Positions 7,753 through 15,862 of a stretch of DNA of 38,145 nt are shown piece after piece. The notes under the pieces are model-generated. The model saw nothing but the letters and a program-made list of their open reading frames with translations, was not told the DNA's origin and searched no databases. The stretch lies in NCBI GenBank assembly GCA_022825745.1, contig JAJDWF010000132.1:1-38145 (forward strand). Direction: 5' to 3'. Positions within the stretch are counted from its first letter, which is position 1. Each line of letters starts with the position of its first letter. Source of the stretch: Dehalococcoidia bacterium (lineage in GTDB: Bacteria > Chloroflexota > Dehalococcoidia > Lucifugimonadales > UBA3495). The position numbers were made by a program, and so were the translations under genes.

Positions 7753-8829
7753 GGGGTCAACGTCCAAACCGAGGTCTGCAATCTCTCCCCGCTGGTACTG
7801 GTAGAAAGCGGCGGCGGCGATCATCGCGCCGTTGTCGGTACAAAGCACCGGACGCGGAATGATTGCGGGGATCGGAGAATCGGACAGGACGCGCTGCCTC
7901 AACCGGGCGTTGGCTGTAACGCCGCCGCCCAACACCAGCCCCCGAGCGCCGTAGCGCTCTGCCATGGCCAGTAACTTGGCCGACAGCACGTCCACCAGGG
8001 ATTCCTGGAATTCGGCGGCCAGGTGGGCCACCAGACGCGCCGAATGCGGGGAATCGAACTCCGGCGGAGGGTACAGTCCAGCATCCTGGGCCCGGTGCAG
8101 CATGGCCGTCTTCACGCCGCTGAAACTGAAGTCCAGCGTATCGCGCATCCAGGCCCTGGGCAGCGGCGATGACGCCAGGGCCAGGGCGTGATCGTCATGG
8201 TCATTGCCGAGGTCTTCGGAAAGATCCGCAAGGGACTCGGCGGCTTTTTGAATTTCCGGACCGCCGGGGAATCCCAGGCCGAGGATGCGGGCGGCTTTGT
8301 CGAACGCCTCTCCGGCCGCGTCGTCGCGAGTGCGCCCGAGCAGGCGATATTCGCCATGCCCTTCCATGAGCACCAGGTCGGTATGGCCGCCGGAAGCCAC
8401 CAGGCAAGCGAGGGGAAACCCCGGCTCCTCGGACGGCGTTTGACTAACCGCGTCCAGCCACGCGGCATAGATGTGGCCTTCCAGATGGTTTACTCCCAGC
8501 AGGGGCAAGCCCATGGCCAGGGACAGGGATTTAGCGGTATTGACCCCGCTGATGAGCGCGCCGGCGAGTCCCGGTCCATGGGTTACGGCGATGGCGTCAA
8601 CATGGTCGAGCGTTACGCCGGCGTCGCTGAGCGCGCGGCTCAGGGTGGGCTGCATGTCGCGGATGTGCTGGCGGGAAGCCAGCTCGGGAACCACGCCGCC
8701 GTGGGTGGCGTGCAGGGCCGCTTGCGAGGCGATGACGTTTGAGCGCAGGATCCGGCCGTCTTCGACGATGCCGACGGCGGTTTCATCGCATGATGTTTCG
8801 ATACCTAAGATCAGCATAGTTTGCGCCAC
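7726..8829 (-). CDS. tsaD: tRNA N6-adenosine threonylcarbamoyltransferase
   Basis: TsaD transfers the threonylcarbamoyl group from TC-AMP to A37 of ANN-decoding tRNAs, with TsaB and TsaE. The sequence shows the ASKHA fold and the family motifs: LGIETSCDETAVGIV, the HGGVVPELASRQH metal-binding region, GPGLAGALISGV, NHLEGHIYA with the second set of His ligands, ASGGHTDL, and the C-terminal GGGVTANARLR and CTDNGAMIA. The first codon is GTG at 8829; an ATG four codons later (8815-8817, MLILGIETSCDETA) is an equally good start. There is no clear ribosome site, and the promoter at 8850-8858 would give a very short leader, so translation may be near-leaderless. TsaB and TsaE are not in this window. 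Confidence 0.96.
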   Translation of the reverse strand: MAQTMLILGIETSCDETAVGIVEDGRILRSNVIASQAALHATHGGVVPELASRQHIRDMQPTLSRALSDAGVTLDHVDAIAVTHGPGLAGALISGVNTAKSLSLAMGLPLLGVNHLEGHIYAAWLDAVSQTPSEEPGFPLACLVASGGHTDLVLMEGHGEYRLLGRTRDDAAGEAFDKAARILGLGFPGGPEIQKAAESLADLSEDLGNDHDDHALALASSPLPRAWMRDTLDFSFSGVKTAMLHRAQDAGLYPPPEFDSPHSARLVAHLAAEFQESLVDVLSAKLLAMAERYGARGLVLGGGVTANARLRQRVLSDSPIPAIIPRPVLCTDNGAMIAAAAFYQYQRGEIADLGLDVDPSLPFNRAS

Positions 8830-8849
8830 GAATTGAAATGTGTCCGGCG

Positions 8850-8858
8850 ATTATAGCA
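8850..8858 (-). promoter_or_regulatory. Extended -10 promoter of tsaD
   Basis: The minus strand reads TGCTATAAT, identical to the elements before the GlcG-like gene and leuC. Its distance from the GTG at 8829 implies a leader of only about 14 bases. Confidence 0.65.
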
Positions 8859-8886
8859 GGGGCGATTTTGCGCTTGGCGATTGCCG

Positions 8887-8895
8887 TGATATGCT
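8887..8895 (+). promoter_or_regulatory. Candidate extended -10 promoter for the CNNM operon
   Basis: TGATATGCT, a TGn extension with a -10 of TATGCT (four of six consensus bases), lies 79 bp before the ATG at 8975. It is divergent from the tsaD promoter 30 bp away. The -35 is poor. Confidence 0.35.
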
Positions 8896-8974
8896 TCGCA
8901 TGAATAATCAAAATCGGGTTTGGCCGATGACCCATCGCCGGACCCGTTGCAGCGCAGGGAGGTAGATCGCCCCG

Positions 8975-10357
8975 ATGATGGACATTGCGCCTGATGGTTT
9001 ATCCTGGTGCGTCGTTTTTTTGCAGGCCGGCCTGGCTGACGGCGAATTCGTCATCCCTTTGAGCGTCCAGATCGGGTTGCTCATTGTCAGCTTCCTCGGG
9101 GTGGCGTTTTTTACCAGCGCCGAGTCTGCGTTGATCGCGGTCAACAAAATCCGCGTCCGCTTCCTGGTAGAGCAGGGGAATTCGGCGGCCAAGGTGGTGG
9201 ACCGGGTGCTGTCCCAGCACGAAAAGTTCTTCGCCACCATCCTGCTGAGTCAGAACGCCTTTACGATTTTCGCCACCGCGGTTGGAACCGCCCTGGCTAC
9301 GGAAGCGCTGCAGGGTTCAGCATACGCGGCCCTGCTGACCACCGTGATTATGACGGTGGTCATTTCCATATTCGGAGAGATCACTCCGAAAACCCTGGCC
9401 GCTACGTACTCCGAACGATGGTCGCTCATCGCCGCCCGGCCCGTCGGTTGGACGATGTGGTCGTGCACTCCGTTCATTTACCTTTTCACCGCGGCGCCGA
9501 AGATCATCTATAAGGCGCTGGGCACCGAGCAGAACGGGTGGCAAACCAGCTTGAGCGAGGGTGAGTTGCGGATGATGATCGACCTGTCCCGGGAGCAGGG
9601 AACGGTGGAGTCCGGGGAAGCGGAAAGGCTGAACCGGGTGTTTCACTTCCGCGACCGCAGGCTGAGCGAGATCATGACGCCCCGTACTGAAATCGTCTGG
9701 ATCGAAAGGGGAACGACACTGGATCAGTTCCTCGAGCTGTATGCGGAACACAGCCACACCAGGTTCCCGGTTTTCGAAGGCAGCCAGGAGACCGTTGTGG
9801 GAGTCCTGTCCAATAAGGAAGTGCTGATAGCCCAGAGCCGCGGGCAGATCGGCCCCGGGGACTCGGTTACCGAAACCATGCGCGACGTTGACTTCATTCC
9901 CGAGACCGTAACTGTATCGGATGCTTTTGACGCCATGCGGGAAAAACGGTTGTCAATGATGCTGGTTACCAACGAGTACGGCGGCATCGCCGGCTTGGTA
10001 ACGTTGAAGCAACTTACCGGCGTCATCGTCGGCACGCTGGTGGACGACGACCCGCCATCCCAGGAAGCCTTTTCCGAAATCGTTGAGCTGGAAGATGGCG
10101 GCTACTCGCTGGACGGCGGAGTAACCATCATTGAGATTAACGAACGGCTGGAAGCGTCCGGCATCGCGCTGCCCGAAGGGGAGTACAAGACCATAGCCGG
10201 CCTCATTCTGCACGAAAGAGAAGGCGAAATACCCGAGGTTTTCGACACGGTGCGGACGGCGGGGCTGGACTTAACGGTCACCGACATGGCGGGCGCCCGG
10301 ATCAACCAGGTACGCCTGGAGCGAATCGAATCGCCCGACGGAGATTCGACACCATGA
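8975..10357 (+). CDS. CNNM/CorC family transporter (hemolysin-like, CBS domains)
   Basis: A 460-residue membrane protein. The N-terminal CNNM (DUF21) region has about four hydrophobic spans in residues 25-175, with the typical FFTSAESALIAVNKIRVR and IFGEITPKTLAA segments. A tandem CBS pair follows (MTPRTEIVWIERG through HTRFPVFEG and VVGVLSNKE, then MRDVDFIPETVTVSDAF), and a CorC_HlyC domain closes the protein (FSEIVELEDGGYSLDGGV). Members handle Mg2+ or Co2+ homeostasis or Na+/Mg2+ exchange. The start has GGGAGG twelve bases upstream; a second ATG follows immediately. The stop overlaps the next start as ATGA, so the histidine phosphatase gene is translationally coupled. Confidence 0.93.
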   Translation: MMDIAPDGLSWCVVFLQAGLADGEFVIPLSVQIGLLIVSFLGVAFFTSAESALIAVNKIRVRFLVEQGNSAAKVVDRVLSQHEKFFATILLSQNAFTIFATAVGTALATEALQGSAYAALLTTVIMTVVISIFGEITPKTLAATYSERWSLIAARPVGWTMWSCTPFIYLFTAAPKIIYKALGTEQNGWQTSLSEGELRMMIDLSREQGTVESGEAERLNRVFHFRDRRLSEIMTPRTEIVWIERGTTLDQFLELYAEHSHTRFPVFEGSQETVVGVLSNKEVLIAQSRGQIGPGDSVTETMRDVDFIPETVTVSDAFDAMREKRLSMMLVTNEYGGIAGLVTLKQLTGVIVGTLVDDDPPSQEAFSEIVELEDGGYSLDGGVTIIEINERLEASGIALPEGEYKTIAGLILHEREGEIPEVFDTVRTAGLDLTVTDMAGARINQVRLERIESPDGDSTP

Positions 10358-10980
10358 GGCTGCACCTGCTGCGTCATGGCGAAACGGACATCAACGCGGC
10401 CGGCCGGCTACAAGGCTCCATGGATTCCACGCTGACCCCGCTGGGACGCCGCCAGGCCCAGGAACTCGGCATCGCAAGCCTGGTCTGGAATCCCGCCGCG
10501 ATCTACTCCAGCCCACTGTCACGCGCGCGCGACGTGGCCAGCCGGATCGGTTCGCTGACCGGAGCGCCGATCACCATAGAGCCGCGAATCACGGAGATGG
10601 ACATGGGCGCGCTGGAAGGCGTTACCATCCAGGAGATGCGCGACGGATGGCCGGACTTGTACCAGGGATGGAGACGGGACGCCAGCAGCGTTACCATGCC
10701 GGACGGCGAGTCTTTGGGCGACGTACAGCAGCGGGCAATGGCGGCAATTGACGAATTTGACCAGCGACACGACCCCGATGACACGGTGATCGCGGTCACT
10801 CACAATTTCACCATCCGCTGCATCGTTGCCGCCGTGCTCGACCTCCCGCTGGCGAACATCAATCACATGGACCTGTCGCTGGGCAGCCGGACCACCATCA
10901 CGACCGGACGCCGGGGGCGCCGGCTGAACGGGTACAACGCGGTTGACCACCTGACGCCGGCGAATCGCGTCGGATACTAA
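10354..10980 (+). CDS. Histidine phosphatase family protein
   Basis: A 208-residue protein of the phosphoglycerate mutase-like branch of the histidine phosphatases. The catalytic RHG box is at residues 7-9 (LLRHGETDINAAGRLQG), followed by LTPLGRRQAQELG, an IYSSPLSRARDVA segment with the second Arg, EMDMGALEG with the catalytic acid, and VIAVTHNFTIR with the second catalytic His. Families with this layout include alpha-ribazole phosphatases and broad phosphatases; the substrate cannot be fixed. It overlaps the transporter gene by four bases (ATGA) and is followed closely by tilS, so the three genes probably form one operon. Confidence 0.92.
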   Translation: MRLHLLRHGETDINAAGRLQGSMDSTLTPLGRRQAQELGIASLVWNPAAIYSSPLSRARDVASRIGSLTGAPITIEPRITEMDMGALEGVTIQEMRDGWPDLYQGWRRDASSVTMPDGESLGDVQQRAMAAIDEFDQRHDPDDTVIAVTHNFTIRCIVAAVLDLPLANINHMDLSLGSRTTITTGRRGRRLNGYNAVDHLTPANRVGY

Positions 10981-11063
10981 CCGTGACCGTGCCTGGCCGT
11001 AGGAGCCGAAGGTTTTACTGGCGGCGCCCTTCCGGTTCGACTTCATCCAAGTATCGGAGACCC

Positions 11064-12557
11064 GTGTCCGCCATCTACCGAGTACTCTTCAAGGCCCTTG
11101 ACTCCGCGCGCCGCCTGGACCTGCGCGACACGGACACAGTGGTGGTGGGGATATCGGGCGGGCCGGATTCCACCGCCCTGCTGGAGGCATTAGGCGCCAT
11201 TCGAGAGCGGCTGGGAATTCGATTCAAGCTGCACGCCGCGCACCTGATTCACGACTTTCGAGGACAGGAAAGATACGACGATGCCCAATTCGTCCGGGAT
11301 TTCTGCGCCGATTCAGGTCGGGAATTAACGGTCGAAGAAGTGGACGTTGCCTCATATCAGCGAGAGCATGGCGTAAGCTCCTTTGAGCAGGCGGCCCGGG
11401 ATCTGCGTTACCAGTTCCTGGAGCGGGTTGCCCGTGATACCGGCGCGAGATTCGTCGCGGTGGCTCATACCGCCGACGATCTGGCCGAAACGGTCCTCCT
11501 GCACATTGCCCGGGGCAGCGGGATGCACGGGCTTCGGGGAATGACCGAAACCGCCACCTGGCCTTACCCGGCGGACGACCCGGCGCCGCGATTGTGGCGC
11601 CCACTGCTGGGAGTCCGAAGAGCTGACACCATCGCATACTGTACGGAGCGGCGCATCGGGTACCGGGACGACACCACCAACTACATGGAGGATTTCGCCC
11701 GGAATCGGGTGCGTTTGAATCTCATGCCCGCTTTGGCGGAACAGCTGAATCCGCGCATCGTGCCGGCGCTGGGACGACTGGCACGAACCGCCGCCACGCA
11801 ACTGGACTTTCTGGAAGCGTGCGCCGATGAACATTGGCCGGCCGTCGCGCCCGAACCAGTCACCGAGCGAGGAATGCTACGGTTGCGCCGGGATGCGCTT
11901 GCCGCCCTGCACCCGGCATTGCAAGCTCTGATTTTGAGGCGAGCCTGGGCATCGGTCACGGGCGACAACAAACGGTTGACCGAAGGCCACCTGCAACAGA
12001 TGGCGCGCATCACCGGTGGAAACGCATCCGGCAAAACCGTGATGCTGCCCGGCGGCTACACGGTTCGCACCAACCGGGAGTGTCTGGAAATTTACCCGGC
12101 GGGCGCTTTGGGTGCTTGCCCGTATCCAGACTGGCCGGGAGATTTCAGGATTACGCTGCCCTGGGGGCCGATAGCCTCCGGCGTAACCAAGCGCGGCGAA
12201 TGGGAGGTGACGGCGGAAGCCGTGAAGGTGGAAGCGGGCGCGTCCCTGGACACCGGCGACTCTATGCGGGCTTACCTGTCGCCATCTGCCCTGGCCGAAG
12301 GCGCGACGGTTCGTACCTGGCAACCGGGCGACCGGATGCAGCCGTTGGGCATGTCCGGTCGGCGCAAGCTGCAGGACCTGTTCACTGATGCCGGACTGCC
12401 CAGAGAGTGGCGGGACAAGATCCCCCTGGTAATCACTCCCGCCGGAATCGCGTGGGCAGTTGGTGTACGCCTGGCGGACTGGGCAGCGGTTCGGCGGGAC
12501 GAGCAGGGGAACGCGGAGGCGGTGCTGCTGACGTTTCAGGCGAAAACTCCCCAATAA
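11064..12557 (+). CDS. tilS: tRNA(Ile)-lysidine synthase
   Basis: TilS modifies C34 of the CAU tRNA(Ile) with lysine, changing codon reading from AUG to AUA. The N-type ATP pyrophosphatase domain shows the PP-loop SGGPDST at about residues 32-38 of this start, AHTADDLAETVLLHIARGSG, and further conserved positions through NRVRLNLMPAL. The C-terminal half has the TilS substrate-binding and C-terminal domains (REWRDKIPLVI near the end). I chose GTG 11064 (MSAIYRVLFKALDSA) because it gives the usual distance to the PP-loop, with GGAG four bases upstream; the frame is open back to GTG 10983, which would add 27 basic residues. The 497-residue length is normal. It lies 83 bp after the histidine phosphatase. 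Confidence 0.92.
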   Translation: MSAIYRVLFKALDSARRLDLRDTDTVVVGISGGPDSTALLEALGAIRERLGIRFKLHAAHLIHDFRGQERYDDAQFVRDFCADSGRELTVEEVDVASYQREHGVSSFEQAARDLRYQFLERVARDTGARFVAVAHTADDLAETVLLHIARGSGMHGLRGMTETATWPYPADDPAPRLWRPLLGVRRADTIAYCTERRIGYRDDTTNYMEDFARNRVRLNLMPALAEQLNPRIVPALGRLARTAATQLDFLEACADEHWPAVAPEPVTERGMLRLRRDALAALHPALQALILRRAWASVTGDNKRLTEGHLQQMARITGGNASGKTVMLPGGYTVRTNRECLEIYPAGALGACPYPDWPGDFRITLPWGPIASGVTKRGEWEVTAEAVKVEAGASLDTGDSMRAYLSPSALAEGATVRTWQPGDRMQPLGMSGRRKLQDLFTDAGLPREWRDKIPLVITPAGIAWAVGVRLADWAAVRRDEQGNAEAVLLTFQAKTPQ

Positions 12558-12597
12558 TGTTCGCCTCCGGCACGATTATCGCCACTCGCGCATTGTG

Positions 12598-12603
12598 TAC
12601 AAT
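12598..12603 (+). promoter_or_regulatory. Weak -10 candidate before accDA
   Basis: TACAAT, five of six consensus bases, in an AT-rich stretch 89 bp before the accDA ATG. No good -35. The leader between it and the gene contains a 7-bp inverted repeat (ACGGCGC 12620-12626, GCGCCGT 12651-12657) that may form a structured leader. Confidence 0.35.
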
Positions 12604-12692
12604 TAAATTCCTGCCATCAACGGCGCGATTGCCAGCATTTTTGACAAGCGGCGCCGTATGCCAGAGAATTGCGCGTGCCAAAGGAGGGGTAG

Positions 12693-14558
12693 ATGCCGGT
12701 TCGCAACCTGACGAACTTCCTGGTGCACCTATTCGGCGACAGCGATGAGCTGGAAGAGCTGTACCTTTCGGCGGTGCACGACCACTGCCTGTTCTGCCAC
12801 GAACCGATCAGCGATTCGCGGGCATACCTGGACTACCGCGTCTGCCCCTACTGCCGATTCCACTACACGCTGTCGGCACGCGAACGGATCGAGATGGTTG
12901 CAGACCGGCGGAGCTTTCGCGAGCATAATCGTTATGTGAGCTCGTTGACTCCTCTGGCGTTCTCCAACCGGAGCCAGTCGGTTCCCACCGACTACGACGT
13001 TGAGTTGACGGAGAACCAGGACCGGACCGGCTTGACCGAGGCCGCGGTGACGGGAACCTGCCGCATCGGCGGCAGAAGCGTGGTGCTGACGGTGCTGGAC
13101 TACGGGTTCATGGGCGGCAGCATGAGCAGCGTGGTGGGTGAAAAAGTGGCGCTGGCCTTTGAGTTGGCGGCGCGCAGAAGCCTGCCTATGGTCGCCGTAG
13201 TCACGGGGGGTGGCGCTCGCACCCAGGAAGGGGTCCTTTCGCTGATGCAGATGGCGAAAACGGTCACCTCGGTCAATCGCCTGCGCGAATCGGGGGTGCC
13301 GTTCATTGCCGTGTTGGCCAACCCATCGACCGGCCAGGCGTACGGGAGCTTCGCCAACCTGGCCGACATCATCATAGCGGAGCCCGGTTCGGTAGTCGGG
13401 CTTTCGCCGATACGCACCATGATCGAGGCCACCGGGCGCCAACTGCCGGCCGACGTCCACACCGCGGAGTACCACCTGCGTCGCGGTCTGCTGGACAACG
13501 TGGTGGACCGGGAAAGCCTACGGGACCGGTTGGGGAAGCTGCTGGACCTGCTGGTCGAACCCGAAGGCATCAAGCTCGGGCGTCGCGCAATATCACGACT
13601 TCAAGCCCCTTCGGTAGAAGATACCGAGACGTGGGAATCCCTGGCGGCTGCCACGCACGATGAACGGCCCGACGCGCTTTACTACATGCGGCACATCCTC
13701 GACGACTTCTTTGAGGTCTTCGGGGATCGCGTTAGCGGGGATGACCGCTCGGTGGTGGGGGGCCTGGGGGCGTTGCGCGGCCATCCGGTGGTCGCCATCG
13801 GTCAACAGAGGACGCACGCGGGCGACCTGGGCGGAGGGCGTTACCACGTCCGTCCCGAGGGATTGCGGAAAGCGCAACGGCTGATGCGCCTGGCCGCGCG
13901 GTTCAACCTGCCGTTGTTGGCTTTCATAGATTCCCAAGGTGCGGACCCTAGGCTGGAATCGGAGGAACAGGGCGTCGGCAACGCCATCGCGAGCAACCTG
14001 TCTATGATGCTGAATGCGCCCATTCCCATGGTGTCGGTCATCATCGGCGAGGCTGGCAACGAGGCCGCGCTGGCGATGAGCCTGTCCGACCGCATTCTCA
14101 TGCAGCAATACTCGATCTACTCCCCTATATCGCTGCACCACACGGTGGGAGGTCCCTCGAGGGAGCGGTATCTCACCCGCGAGGCTGCCGAGGCGCTGAT
14201 GATGACGGCCCGGGATTGCCAGGAGCTGGGAATCATCGATCAGATCGTGCCCGAACCGGACGGGGGATCCCACCACGACCCACGGCAGGCCGCCGCCGAC
14301 TTGGAGTACTCAGTCTATAAGCACCTGGCGGAGGTCAACCGGATTTCCACCGGGAAGATGATGAAGGAGCGCTACAAGAAGTTCCGCCAGATGGGCGAAC
14401 TCAATCCGTTTGCGCACGAGGCCATCCAGCAGGAGGTGTCGGCGCTGTTGCGAATGCACTGGGCCGGCGAATCGGATGACGATGCCGAAATGGCGCTGGC
14501 CGGCGGTTCCGGGCAAACGCTGGCGTTGCCGGAAGGCCTGGAGCGCGAAGTTTCGTGA
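12693..14558 (+). CDS. accDA: Fused acetyl-CoA carboxylase carboxyltransferase (AccD-AccA)
   Basis: A 621-residue single chain holding both halves of the carboxyltransferase that moves CO2 from biotin to acetyl-CoA to make malonyl-CoA. The N-terminal half is AccD-like: a four-Cys zinc ribbon (C32, C35, C51, C54; CLFC and CPYC) followed by the crotonase-fold block DYGFMGGSMSSVVGEK, GGARTQEG and the oxyanion-hole region through PSTGQAYGSFA. The C-terminal half, from about residue 320, is AccA-like (DFFEVFGDRVSGDDRSVVGG, then the PEGLRKAQRLMRLAARFNLP and IIGEAGNEAALAMSLSDR blocks). In most bacteria these are separate genes. AAAGGAGGGG gives a strong ribosome site. Its stop lies five bases from the Mrp gene stop, tail to tail, with no terminator in between. 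Biotin carboxylase and BCCP are not in the window. Confidence 0.94.
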   Translation: MPVRNLTNFLVHLFGDSDELEELYLSAVHDHCLFCHEPISDSRAYLDYRVCPYCRFHYTLSARERIEMVADRRSFREHNRYVSSLTPLAFSNRSQSVPTDYDVELTENQDRTGLTEAAVTGTCRIGGRSVVLTVLDYGFMGGSMSSVVGEKVALAFELAARRSLPMVAVVTGGGARTQEGVLSLMQMAKTVTSVNRLRESGVPFIAVLANPSTGQAYGSFANLADIIIAEPGSVVGLSPIRTMIEATGRQLPADVHTAEYHLRRGLLDNVVDRESLRDRLGKLLDLLVEPEGIKLGRRAISRLQAPSVEDTETWESLAAATHDERPDALYYMRHILDDFFEVFGDRVSGDDRSVVGGLGALRGHPVVAIGQQRTHAGDLGGGRYHVRPEGLRKAQRLMRLAARFNLPLLAFIDSQGADPRLESEEQGVGNAIASNLSMMLNAPIPMVSVIIGEAGNEAALAMSLSDRILMQQYSIYSPISLHHTVGGPSRERYLTREAAEALMMTARDCQELGIIDQIVPEPDGGSHHDPRQAAADLEYSVYKHLAEVNRISTGKMMKERYKKFRQMGELNPFAHEAIQQEVSALLRMHWAGESDDDAEMALAGGSGQTLALPEGLEREVS

Positions 14559-14563
14559 GGCGC

Positions 14564-15385
14564 TCAGGCCTCCAGGCCATGGGCTTTGAGGCTGCCGCGT
14601 AGCTGATCGGCTACCGAAGCGTATTCCGCACCCACGGTGGAGTCCACCAACACGGTGGGGCGGCTGGTGTCGCGGTAAGACGGGCGCAGCGACATACTGC
14701 CCAGGAACGGCGCGTCAATGTCGTCCGCGAGTTGCTTGCCGGCGCCTTCGCCGAAAATCTCGCCGCAGTAGTTTTCCACCACGCCGACCACGTTCAGGTT
14801 CAGCTTGCGGATCATGTTGATGCAACGCTTGGCGTCAACGATGGCCAGGTCCTGGGGCGTGCTGACCACGATAAACCCGTCCATGGGCAGGGTCTGCATG
14901 ACTGTCAACGGCGAGTCCGAGGTGCCCGGGGGCAGGTCGATGATCAGGTAGTCCAGTTCGCCCCAGTCCGTAGCCTGTAGAAACTGGTTGATGGCGTTGT
15001 GAATCATCGGCCCGCGCCAGATGATGGCCTCGTCCTCGTTTTCCTGGAAGAACGCCATGGAGACGACCTTGACCCCGTGGCCTTCCGCCGGCGTTATCTG
15101 CCCCTCCCGGAAGTCGGGCTTGTCAAGGATACCCATCACGCGGGTGACGTTGGGGCAGTCGATGTCCACGTCCAGCAGCCCGACCCGTTCGCCCTGGGTG
15201 GCCAGCGTGGTCGCCAGGTTGCAGGCGACGGTTGTTTTACCCACGCCGCCTTTCCCGCTGTACACGCCGATCTTGGTGCGCACCGAGGCCAGGCGGTCGG
15301 TAATCTGACGCTTCTGCTCCCATTGGCGGCGAATCTGCTGCAAGCGAGCGTTTTGTTGCGCGTTGGGCTGCTGAGGAGTGGCCAT
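14564..15385 (-). CDS. Mrp/NBP35-type Fe-S carrier ATPase lacking CxxC
   Basis: A 273-residue P-loop ATPase of the Mrp/ApbC family, which carries Fe-S clusters to apoproteins. The deviant Walker A KGGVGKTT is at residues 45-52, with VGLLDVDIDCPN, the DYLIIDLPPGTSDSPLTV Walker B region, and VVSTPQDLAIVDAKRCINM. In canonical members the segment after the VEN motif carries CPxC, which holds the bridging cluster; here it reads VENYCGEIFGEGAGKQLA, with one Cys and a deletion of the rest. GGAG twelve bases upstream supports the ATG. It follows the DUF59 gene by 45 bp on the same strand; in many bacteria DUF59 is fused to the N-terminus of Mrp, so this is the split form. Cluster transfer by this copy is doubtful. 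Confidence 0.92.
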   Translation of the reverse strand: MATPQQPNAQQNARLQQIRRQWEQKRQITDRLASVRTKIGVYSGKGGVGKTTVACNLATTLATQGERVGLLDVDIDCPNVTRVMGILDKPDFREGQITPAEGHGVKVVSMAFFQENEDEAIIWRGPMIHNAINQFLQATDWGELDYLIIDLPPGTSDSPLTVMQTLPMDGFIVVSTPQDLAIVDAKRCINMIRKLNLNVVGVVENYCGEIFGEGAGKQLADDIDAPFLGSMSLRPSYRDTSRPTVLVDSTVGAEYASVADQLRGSLKAHGLEA

Positions 15386-15430
15386 CGTGCGGTTAATCTC
15401 CGGGTGCGGTGGGCGTGGCGGCGAGCGGCG

Positions 15431-15739
15431 CTAGATGCCGAGCATATTGCGGGCTTCTTCGCTGATCAGGTCGGGGGACCAGGGCGGGTCGAAGGTCAGT
15501 TCGATGTTGACTTCCTCGACGCCCTCCACGTCCTGCACCGCCCATTCGGCCTGCTGCGCGATATGGGGGCCCATGCCGCAGCCGGGGAAGGTCAGGGTCA
15601 TCTGCACGAACACGTCGTTGGCGTCGCTGACCTGCACGTCGTAAATCAGGCCGAGGTCCACGACGTTGACCGGGATTTCCGGGTCATACACGGTTCTGAG
15701 GGCTTCATAGACTTCGTCGCGGTTAACCGTTGCCGGCAT
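15431..15739 (-). CDS. DUF59 (MIP18/SufT-like) metal-sulfur cluster protein
   Basis: A 102-residue protein of the DUF59/MIP18 family, which includes SufT and PaaD and serves in Fe-S cluster maturation. The hallmarks are YDPEIPVNVVDLGLIYDV, the hydrophobic strand VQMTLTFPGCGMGP with the conserved Cys, and a C-terminal DPPWSPDLISEEAR. I placed the start at ATG 15737-15739 because AGGAGG lies six bases upstream; the frame extends to 15847 but those residues match nothing. It is the first gene of a two-gene unit with the Mrp-type ATPase, which suggests they act together. Confidence 0.93.
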   Translation of the reverse strand: MPATVNRDEVYEALRTVYDPEIPVNVVDLGLIYDVQVSDANDVFVQMTLTFPGCGMGPHIAQQAEWAVQDVEGVEEVNIELTFDPPWSPDLISEEARNMLGI

Positions 15740-15773
15740 TTTGGGCCTCCTGCGATTTGAAGGTTGATACGTC

Positions 15774-15779
15774 ATTATA
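15774..15779 (-). promoter_or_regulatory. -10 element of the DUF59-Mrp unit
   Basis: A perfect TATAAT on the minus strand, 34 bp before the DUF59 start codon. No clear -35 or TGn extension, so strength is uncertain. Confidence 0.45.
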
Positions 15780-15862
15780 TCCGAAATACTAGCGCTACGG
15801 GCGGCGCGTGGGAATCTCGGTGCGGTCTTTTCGACCTGGCGCCGCATGAGCCCGAGTGTCTG

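Noticed and set aside
12557..12748. Short plus-strand frame between tilS and accDA
   Set aside because: It reads into the accDA start in another frame, has no ribosome site, and its composition is not protein-like.
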